A DNA stretch of 64,000 nt, from the NCBI RefSeq assembly GCF_000146675.1, contig NZ_GL397214.1, positions 542,234 to 606,233 of the forward strand, in the 5' to 3' direction. A program made the position numbers and the translations under genes. The notes below the pieces were generated by a model, which saw only the letters and a list, made by a program, of their open reading frames with translations, was not told the DNA's origin and did not search any database. Below are positions 57,513 to 64,000 of this stretch, piece after piece. The DNA is from Hoylesella marshii DSM 16973 = JCM 13450 (lineage in GTDB: Bacteria; Bacteroidota; Bacteroidia; Bacteroidales; Bacteroidaceae). Positions within the stretch are counted from its first letter, which is position 1. Each line of letters starts with the position of its first letter.

Positions 57513-58610
57513 ATGGAAGAGGATAAGAACTATATCAACCTGATACGTGGCGACCTCACAAAAGCATCCCAAGCGCATAACGGTATGCCCGACAGTGTAG
57601 GCATGATGAATATCAAGACGGCAAACCAAACCATTCTTGAAGCATCGTTATTGCCTACGCCCCGTGCGCTGTGGGACAGCTTTTGGTACGAGGGGGAACT
57701 CTCCTGCTTGTTTGCCGATTCCAACGTGGGCAAGTCCATCCTTGCCGTGCAGATAGCCGACCGCATCGCCCGAACCGACAATGTGCTGTATCTGGACTTT
57801 GAACTGTCCGAAAAGCAGTTCCAGCTCCGCTATACCAACGAGCATGGAGAGCTCTACACCTTTCCCGACAAACTCTATCGGGTGTCTATTGACTGCAACC
57901 AGCTTTTGGATGCCAACTTTGAGGAAGCTATCATAGGCGGCATTGAACAGATGGCTGTGCAGACCGACTGCAAGATTTTCATCATTGACAATCTTACCTA
58001 CCTGTGTTGCGCCATGGAGAAAGGCGATGCCGCAGGACGGCTGATGATTCAGCTGAACAATCTCAAAAAGAGATATGCGCTCTCTATCCTTGTCCTAGCA
58101 CATACGCCCAAACGCTCTTTGGATTGTCCCATCACATCCAACGACCTTGCCGGAAGCAAACGGCTCTACAATTTCTTTGACAGCGTGTTCACCATTGGAA
58201 AAAGTGCCCAAGACGGAGGGCTTCGCTATGTGAAGCAGCTTAAAGTGCGCTATGGCACGTTCTCTCATGATGCGGATAATGTAATCGTTTACGAGATTGA
58301 CAAGGTGGATGCTTTCTTGCAGTTCGTGTTCAGGGGCTATTCCACGGAAAAGGAACACTTGAAAAAATTGGGCGACAATGAATCAAGCCAAAGGGATTGC
58401 CAAATTCTGCAACTCTCCCAATCGGGCAAGTCCGTCAGGGAGATAGCCTCACAGGTGAATTGTGGCAAGTCCACCGTAAACCGTATCATCCAGCGCAGCA
58501 AAGAGAGTAAAAACGCAGGTGTCCCAAGTGTCCCACTGTCCCAACCCTTAGAGTGTGGGACAATGGGACAGGATGGGACAGCCGACAATCAACCATCAAA
58601 AACGGACTAA
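57513..58610 (+). CDS. RepA-like AAA ATPase of the cfxA unit
   Basis: This 365-aa protein (ATG at 57513; a GTG at 57504 is also possible) belongs to the RecA-fold RepA/AAA_25 family of hexameric replication helicases: Walker A ADSNVGKSI and Walker B IFIIDNLTYL, plus the HTPKR sensor region. A C-terminal HTH (GKSVREIASQVNCGKSTVNR) is added. It probably supports replication of the excised circular form together with the primase-like protein downstream. Confidence 0.8.
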   Translation: MEEDKNYINLIRGDLTKASQAHNGMPDSVGMMNIKTANQTILEASLLPTPRALWDSFWYEGELSCLFADSNVGKSILAVQIADRIARTDNVLYLDFELSEKQFQLRYTNEHGELYTFPDKLYRVSIDCNQLLDANFEEAIIGGIEQMAVQTDCKIFIIDNLTYLCCAMEKGDAAGRLMIQLNNLKKRYALSILVLAHTPKRSLDCPITSNDLAGSKRLYNFFDSVFTIGKSAQDGGLRYVKQLKVRYGTFSHDADNVIVYEIDKVDAFLQFVFRGYSTEKEHLKKLGDNESSQRDCQILQLSQSGKSVREIASQVNCGKSTVNRIIQRSKESKNAGVPSVPLSQPLECGTMGQDGTADNQPSKTD

Positions 58611-58613
58611 GCT

Positions 58614-59729
58614 ATGGGCAATTATTCATTACAGAAGTATAAAGGAACGGCAACACGGCATACCTGCCCCAAATGCGGAGACAGGCATTCTTTCGTCTAT
58701 TACGTGGACGAAAATAATGTGCCGTTGCATCCATCGGTCGGCAGATGTAACCACGAAAGCGGTTGTGGGTATCACTACACTCCGAAAGAGTATTTTCAAG
58801 AGCATCCTGAACACAGAACTACCAATGATTTCTCTTTTGACAGGCAAAGAGCAGAGCAGAAGAAAGTGAAGCAGCAAAGTAAGCCGACAGCCATCGGCTA
58901 TATTCCCCCTCACTATGTGGAGAAGTCGCAAAGCGAGCGTAGCAATTTCTTCCGTTTCCTCTTCACACTCCTTACTTCCTACTATGGCGACAAGGCGAAA
59001 GAGGTGTTGAAGCGGTTGTTGGAGGAATACCGTTTGGGGGCTACCCGTGACGGCTCTGTTATCTTTTGGCAGATAGACAGGACGGGCAAGGTACGCACGG
59101 GAAAGGTGATGCAGTACAATCCCGAAGACGGACACCGTATCAAGGGAGGACAGACATCGGCAGTGAACTGGATACACAGCATATTGAAAAAGCAGCGTGT
59201 GTTGGCAGAGGATTGGCAACTATCCCAATGCCTTTTCGGGGAACACTTGTTGAAAACGCATCCCGACAAGGTGGTGGTCTTGGTGGAATCCGAGAAGAGT
59301 GCCGTTATCGGTTCTGCTATCTTCCCCGATTATGTATGGCTGGCTACGGGTGGTAAGAGTCAGATGAGAGAAGAGAAACTCCGTGTACTGTCAGGGCGAA
59401 CCGTGCTTCTCTTTCCCGATGCCGATGCTTATGCCGAGTGGAAACAGCGAGCCGAGAGCATGTACTTTTGTAAGGTGGTGGTTTCGGACATCATCGAAAG
59501 GAATGCCACCCCGAAACAAAAAGAAGCCCATATCGACATAGCCGATTGGATTATCTTTCAGATACGGGAGGGCAAGGTGATGAGTACAGCCAACCACTTG
59601 GTCGAGGCTGAGAGAATCCTCCAGCGGATGATAGAGAAGAATCCCGTCCTGCAAAAACTGATAGACGATTTAGACCTTGTGCTGGTCGGTGCATCTCCAA
59701 TCGGCAACGATGATGAAAAACCTCCCTGA
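58614..59729 (+). CDS. Primase-like protein (zinc finger plus TOPRIM-like domain)
   Basis: This 371-aa protein starts with a CHC2-type zinc-binding region (CPKCGDRHSFVYYV, then RCNHESGCGYHYTP). It then has a TOPRIM-like part with VVVLVESEKSAVIGSAIF and TVLLFPDADAYAEW. It follows the RepA-like gene by 3 bp, and the pair resembles replication modules of mobilizable units. Confidence 0.75.
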   Translation: MGNYSLQKYKGTATRHTCPKCGDRHSFVYYVDENNVPLHPSVGRCNHESGCGYHYTPKEYFQEHPEHRTTNDFSFDRQRAEQKKVKQQSKPTAIGYIPPHYVEKSQSERSNFFRFLFTLLTSYYGDKAKEVLKRLLEEYRLGATRDGSVIFWQIDRTGKVRTGKVMQYNPEDGHRIKGGQTSAVNWIHSILKKQRVLAEDWQLSQCLFGEHLLKTHPDKVVVLVESEKSAVIGSAIFPDYVWLATGGKSQMREEKLRVLSGRTVLLFPDADAYAEWKQRAESMYFCKVVVSDIIERNATPKQKEAHIDIADWIIFQIREGKVMSTANHLVEAERILQRMIEKNPVLQKLIDDLDLVLVGASPIGNDDEKPP

Positions 59730-60012
59730 CGGAGGAGAGCGGAAGCCGTAGGCTGGAGTTTGCAGACAATGGCTTGCCATTGATATAGCCCACTATAACT
59801 ACACGCTCCGCTTACGTAGTTGTGGGCTCTCCCGAGGGGATTAGGGTTTTACCCTAATGACCCACTCAGGGCGTTTCTCCCCTGAGAACCCAGAGCAAAG
59901 AGTGACCCTCTCTTTGCAATCTCCGCTTATGGGTTGCACCCCTAAGAACCCCATGCGTTTACGGACAGCGGAAAAGCAAACAATAAAGTACAAACCCAAA
60001 AAACAAGTATCT
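59730..60012 (+). other. Putative oriT of the cfxA unit
   Basis: No gene is seen between the primase-like gene and the relaxase. Inverted repeats: ATTAGGG tttta CCCTAAT (59840-59858), CTCAGGG cgtttct CCCCTGAG just after it, and a TAACTACACG/CGTAGTTGTG stem at about 59795-59825. Position directly before a MobV-type relaxase gene is where its oriT is expected. Confidence 0.55.
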
Positions 60013-61416
60013 ATGGCAACAAAATCAAGCATACATATCAAGCCCTGCAATATCGCATCGAGTGAGGCTCACAACAGGAGGACTGCCGAATACATGCGCC
60101 ACATCGGAGAGTCCAGAACCTATGTGGTTCCAGAACTCTCCACCGATAATGAGCAGTGGATAAATCCCGACTTCGGCAGTCCGGATTTGCGGATGCATTA
60201 TGACAATATCAGACAGATGGTAAAGGAAAAGACCGGACGTGCCATGCAGGAAAAGGAGCGTGAACGCAAAGGCAAGAACGGTAAAATAGTCAAGATTGCG
60301 GGATGCTCCCCCATACGTGAAGGAGTGCTGCTTGTCAGGTCGGACACCACACTGGCAGACGTGCGTAAATTCGGTGAGGAGTGTCAAAGACGCTGGGGAA
60401 TCACACCGCTGCAAATCTTCCTGCACAAGGATGAAGGGCATTGGCTGAACGGTCAGCCGGAAGCGGAAGACAGGGAAAGCTTCAAAGTCGGGGACAGATG
60501 GTTCAAGCCGAACTATCATGCCCATATCGTTTTCGACTGGATGAACCACGAAACAGGAAAGAGCCGAAAGCTCAATGACGATGACATGATGCAGATGCAG
60601 ACCCTTGCATCCGACATCCTGCTGATGGAACGCGGGCAGTCAAAGGCTGTCACTGGTAAGGAGCATCTGGAACGGAACGACTTTATCATTGAGAAGCAGA
60701 AAGCTGAACTGCAACGCATGGATGCAGCCAAACGGCACAAAGAAGAACAGATAAATCTTGCCGAGCAGGAACTGAAACAGGTGAAATCAGAAATACGCAC
60801 TGACAAGTTAAAGAAGACAGCCACCACGGCAGCGACAGCCATAACTAGTGGAGTTGCTTCTCTTTTCGGGAGTGGAAAACTGAAAGAACTGGAACGTGCC
60901 AACGAAAAACTGCAAGACGAGGTTTCAAAACGGAACACCAATATTGAAAAATTGCAGAGCCAAGTACAGCAGATGCAGAAACAGCATGATACGCAAATCC
61001 ACAATCTCAGAGAAATGCACAGGCAGGAACTTGACATGAAAGAAAAAGAACTGTCACGGCTCGCCAGAATCATAGACAAGGCTTTCAGGTGGTTTCCGAT
61101 GTTCAGGGAAATGCTGCGCATGGAAAAGTTTTGTGCCATGCTGGGATTCTCTAAAGAAATGACTGAAAGTCTTATAGTCAAAAAAGAAGCCCTGAAATGT
61201 AGCGGTAAAATCTATTCCGAGCAACACAGGCGGAACTTTGATATAAAGGATGATATTTTAAGGGTGGAAAATGACCCTGACGATGAAAGCAGGCTGAACC
61301 TGACAATAAACAGGAAGCCGATTGCCGACTGGTTCAGGGAGCAATGGCACAGGCTTAGATATGGAGCAAGAGTGCCGCAACAGGAAGAAAGAAAAAGTAG
61401 AGGATTCAAATTATAA
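60013..61416 (+). CDS. MobV-type relaxase (Mob_Pre family)
   Basis: This 467-aa protein reads from the ATG at 60013; the open frame runs back to 59857 across the oriT hairpins. The N-terminal relaxase domain has the YHAHIVFDWMNHE motif (HxH...D metal site) and an upstream HKDEGHW motif. A coiled coil of about 150 residues follows (KAELQRMDAAKRHKEEQINL). It nicks oriT and leads mobilization by a helper conjugative element. The arrangement with a convergent cfxA gene recalls Tn4555. Confidence 0.85.
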   Translation: MATKSSIHIKPCNIASSEAHNRRTAEYMRHIGESRTYVVPELSTDNEQWINPDFGSPDLRMHYDNIRQMVKEKTGRAMQEKERERKGKNGKIVKIAGCSPIREGVLLVRSDTTLADVRKFGEECQRRWGITPLQIFLHKDEGHWLNGQPEAEDRESFKVGDRWFKPNYHAHIVFDWMNHETGKSRKLNDDDMMQMQTLASDILLMERGQSKAVTGKEHLERNDFIIEKQKAELQRMDAAKRHKEEQINLAEQELKQVKSEIRTDKLKKTATTAATAITSGVASLFGSGKLKELERANEKLQDEVSKRNTNIEKLQSQVQQMQKQHDTQIHNLREMHRQELDMKEKELSRLARIIDKAFRWFPMFREMLRMEKFCAMLGFSKEMTESLIVKKEALKCSGKIYSEQHRRNFDIKDDILRVENDPDDESRLNLTINRKPIADWFREQWHRLRYGARVPQQEERKSRGFKL

Positions 61417-61435
61417 TAGAAGCAATTTGATTAGT

Positions 61436-61477
61436 AATCTAAAAGCACTCCGATAACGATTAGAGTGCTTTTAGATT
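61436..61477. terminator. Bidirectional terminator between relaxase and cfxA
   Basis: AATCTAAAAGCACTC cgataacgatta GAGTGCTTTTAGATT is a perfect 15-bp stem with A- and T-rich outer arms, between two converging genes. Confidence 0.75.
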
Positions 61478-61508
61478 GTTTATCATTAATTATCAAAGCA
61501 AGTGCAGT

Positions 61509-62474
61509 TTAAGATTTTACTGAAGTTTGCATTAATAAAGAATATACTACAGCTGATATATGCGCAACATATTGTGACGCTTGTGATTCATTTCCCTTGA
61601 AATCCTTAACAAATACCGCTAAGGTATAACTGATATTATTAGGCAGACATATATAGGCAACATCATTGTGAGCTGCAAGAACACCATTTTCATTAACATA
61701 ACCTGAACCTGTCTTATGCGCTATAACAACCCCTTCTTTATCAAGAAGTGGAGCTGCTATCCTATCTACACCTGTTTTGCATTCTTTTAACGTATTCTTA
61801 ATGAAACTTTGTTTCTCATCATCGATAAGACCTTCAGTAAACAAACGATTCATCAACATTGCAGCACCAAGAGGAGATGTATAGTTAGAGTAAGCCTTGT
61901 TATGGTCAGCCGACATTTCCTCTTCCGTATAAGCTATCTGAAAACTTGAACGAGGAATGAGTGTGGCTATAAAACTATCTGTTTGAGCGACATTAACCAT
62001 ATCCTTAAACATAAGGTTGCTTGCATTGTTGTCACTCTGAGTAAGAGTATAACGCAGCAAATCTCTCACTGTCAATGATATGACTGGCCCTGAATAATCT
62101 TTCAGCATAGGACTCCAAGTCTTTGGGTCAAGTTTATCCCTATTTATATTTACTAAGGTATCAAGTGAAATTCCTTTATTGTCAAAGTCATTACAAAGAG
62201 CTAATGCCTGATGAACCTTAAACACACTCATCATAGGATAAACACTCTTATTATTGACCTTAACCGTATCTCTGTTATTAACAATAACCGCCACACCAAT
62301 TTCGCCAGGACAAGCTGAGACAATTTGAGAAATGCTATCAGTCAAAACATTTGTTAAAGGAGGATTTGCGCTATCTTTTGTCGCTGATTTATGGAACAAT
62401 GAAAATACCAAGATGAAAATGCAAACTAAAGCTATACTCAAAACTACGATTTGTTTTTTTCTGTTTTTTTCCAT
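61509..62474 (-). CDS. cfxA: CfxA class A beta-lactamase
   Basis: This 321-aa enzyme has an N-terminal signal/anchor (IVVLSIALVCIFILVFSLF). Active-site motifs are present: S83-V-F-K86, S147-D-N and K254-T-G. It hydrolyses cephalosporins, cefoxitin slowly, and penicillins, and is the main beta-lactamase of oral and gut Bacteroidales. The exact allele was not assigned. The gene converges on the relaxase gene. Confidence 0.97.
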   Translation of the reverse strand: MEKNRKKQIVVLSIALVCIFILVFSLFHKSATKDSANPPLTNVLTDSISQIVSACPGEIGVAVIVNNRDTVKVNNKSVYPMMSVFKVHQALALCNDFDNKGISLDTLVNINRDKLDPKTWSPMLKDYSGPVISLTVRDLLRYTLTQSDNNASNLMFKDMVNVAQTDSFIATLIPRSSFQIAYTEEEMSADHNKAYSNYTSPLGAAMLMNRLFTEGLIDDEKQSFIKNTLKECKTGVDRIAAPLLDKEGVVIAHKTGSGYVNENGVLAAHNDVAYICLPNNISYTLAVFVKDFKGNESQASQYVAHISAVVYSLLMQTSVKS

Positions 62475-62521
62475 GTTTATATTATTTATATTTGTTTGAC
62501 GAGAATATCTTTATTTGCCGA

Positions 62522-62529
62522 CAAAGGTA
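62522..62529 (-). promoter_or_regulatory. Predicted -7 box of cfxA
   Basis: CAAAGGTA reads TACCTTTG on the minus strand, 48 bp before the ATG at 62474. The flanking 62530-62684 is AT-rich and gene-free. Confidence 0.5.
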
Positions 62530-62684
62530 CATAACTTTACGGAAAAATATGTTTCCTATTTTGAAAATATGATGCAAATTTAAGTATTTTTCCCCAAAAT
62601 TACAAGCAATTTCCGGAAAAATAATGAAAAATACAGAATGCAAACGTTTGCTCATATTTATACGGCAGTATTAGAATAAGGCTG

Positions 62685-64000
62685 CTAATCTTTTACTAAA
62701 TGGGCAAGGCTTGGCGTGTGCTTTATCCGTTGAATTTCTGAATCGACAAGCGATCGAATTTCTTGCTTCACTTTACGATAGTTGGCTTCAATGGTTTCTT
62801 TGAGCGTGTCGCAGCTTTCTTTGTCAGTAAAATCAGTTATATTGGGGATGGGTTTATAGGTTTTCATATCCGCAGATACCTTGGCACTATCTACCACTAT
62901 CTCCGCATGGAAAATTTTCTGGTCGATACGCTCGTCAAAGTTGTCGGACACAGCACCGACAAACATTCCCTGTGTGAGATTACTGATTTTGCTTGCAGGG
63001 ATAAGGCTATCCATTTGTGTGGAGATAGAGGTGGATTTGTCATTACGGTTAATGGTCATAGACTGTCGCTGTTGAAGCACCTTGCCAAAGCGTTCCGAGA
63101 GTGTTTTGGCAGTTTCTCCAACCACCTGCCCTGAGAACACATTACCCACCGTATTCTGGATTACCTTGCTCTCCTTGTCGCCATAATCACGGGTGAGTTG
63201 CGAAAAGTCTTGAAAACCCAAACAAACTGCCACTTTATTGCTTCGTGCTGTGGCTATGAGATTATCCAATCCACGGAAGTAAATCGTTGGCAACTCGTCG
63301 ATAATTACCGAGCTTTTAAGTTGCTTCTTCTTGTTGATGAGCTTTACGATACGGCTATTGTAAAGTCCGAGTGCTGCCGAGTAGATATTCTGGCGGTCGG
63401 GATTATTGCCCACAACAAGTACTTTCGGCTCGTTGGGATTGTTGATGTCAAGCGAGAAATCATCACCTGTCATCACCCAATAGAGGGCAGGAGAAATCAT
63501 GCGTGAAAGCGGTATCTTGGCACTCGCAATCTGTCCCTGTAGCTGTTCCTGCGCTCCTCCCTCCCAAGCATCCATAAAGGGAGAAAGGTAGTTGGCAAGC
63601 TCATCGTAGGAAGTAAGTATCGGAAATATCTGTGCGTAGGGACGGTTCAGGAATTCGATGGCATGGGGAAAGGTACAATATTTGCCGTTCTCATATATCT
63701 TCAGAAACCAGATAATGGCGGCAAGCAAGATAATCGGTGATTCGACGAAAAAATCTCCCTGCTTCTGAATCCACGAGCGGTTGAGATTGAGCATAATGGT
63801 GTAGGCACTCTCATAGGCATCGGATATATCTGTCATAAAGGCAGGATTGATGGGATTACAGCGATGTGATTTGCGAGGGTCGTCGAAGTTAATCACATAG
63901 AATTGCGGTTTGACTTTATAAGCATCTAAATGATGGAGCAGGTGATTGTAGGCTATCTCCGACAAATCGGGAAACTTATAATCATAGATATACATGGCAA
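62685..64000 (-). CDS. VirD4/TraG-type conjugative coupling protein (partial)
   Basis: At least 436 residues of the C-terminal part of a type IV coupling ATPase (MobC of CTnDOT type) are in the window; the N-terminus with Walker A lies beyond 64000. Visible: Walker B-like SSVIIDELPTIYFRG, and the TraG-like VAVCLGFQDFSQLTRDYG and NTVGNVFSGQVVGETAKTLS segments. It brings relaxase-bound DNA to the transfer channel. It belongs to the conjugative element that adjoins the cfxA unit. Confidence 0.85.
   Translation of the reverse strand, partial: AMYIYDYKFPDLSEIAYNHLLHHLDAYKVKPQFYVINFDDPRKSHRCNPINPAFMTDISDAYESAYTIMLNLNRSWIQKQGDFFVESPIILLAAIIWFLKIYENGKYCTFPHAIEFLNRPYAQIFPILTSYDELANYLSPFMDAWEGGAQEQLQGQIASAKIPLSRMISPALYWVMTGDDFSLDINNPNEPKVLVVGNNPDRQNIYSAALGLYNSRIVKLINKKKQLKSSVIIDELPTIYFRGLDNLIATARSNKVAVCLGFQDFSQLTRDYGDKESKVIQNTVGNVFSGQVVGETAKTLSERFGKVLQQRQSMTINRNDKSTSISTQMDSLIPASKISNLTQGMFVGAVSDNFDERIDQKIFHAEIVVDSAKVSADMKTYKPIPNITDFTDKESCDTLKETIEANYRKVKQEIRSLVDSEIQRIKHTPSLAHLVKD

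Overview
The window comes from a member of the Bacteroidales, probably a Prevotella or Bacteroides relative. Promoters follow the Bacteroidetes pattern (-33 TTTG, -7 TAnnTTTG), Shine-Dalgarno sites are weak, and the content is typical of CTnDOT-type conjugative transposons: DUF3945 (orf3), topoisomerase III (exc), DUF1896, a giant methylase/helicase, tet(Q)-rteA and cfxA. Nearly all of it is accessory, nested mobile DNA.

Positions 1-21.8 kb hold two related integrative elements lying head to head. Each carries, from its integrase side inwards, two HTH (excisionase-like) genes, a DUF3408 gene, an oriT-like hairpin cluster, a relaxosome accessory gene and then a peptide-export cassette: a short HlyD-like adaptor, a C39-peptidase ABC transporter and an outer-membrane beta-barrel protein. 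The right element (about 7951-21767) is complete with tandem tyrosine recombinases. The left one runs off the window at position 1. Both sit inside one conjugative-transposon helicase gene: its 5' part is at 21760-26240, a 222-bp piece is at 7729-7950, and the rest should lie left of the window. Removing the right element restores the helicase frame exactly. The left cassette has an unannotated 58-aa double-glycine-leader peptide gene (7201-7377). The right one has instead a TetR gene broken by an IS3 element and a ketosynthase III fragment. Decay is reciprocal: the left barrel gene is frameshifted and the right transporter has a nonsense codon and a frameshift.

Positions 21.8-29.9 kb (minus strand) are the resident helicase, topoisomerase III and DUF3945 genes. 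Positions 30-36 kb are a surface island: an ICMT-like membrane protein, a PI-PLC-type lipoprotein, a large lipoprotein and a 57-aa peptide. A shared 25-bp sequence lies at both ends of the island. Positions 36.6-39.2 kb hold an HTH regulator and an integrase.

Positions 39.4-53.3 kb (plus strand) are a second, GC-richer DUF3945/topoisomerase/DUF1896/helicase set followed by tet(Q) and rteA; rteA is cut by an IS21-family element. Beyond the IS lies a cfxA mobilizable unit (56-62.5 kb: a membrane protein gene with a frameshift, excisionase-like HTH, RepA-like ATPase, primase-like protein, oriT, MobV-type relaxase, CfxA beta-lactamase). The window ends in a VirD4/TraG-type coupling protein gene.
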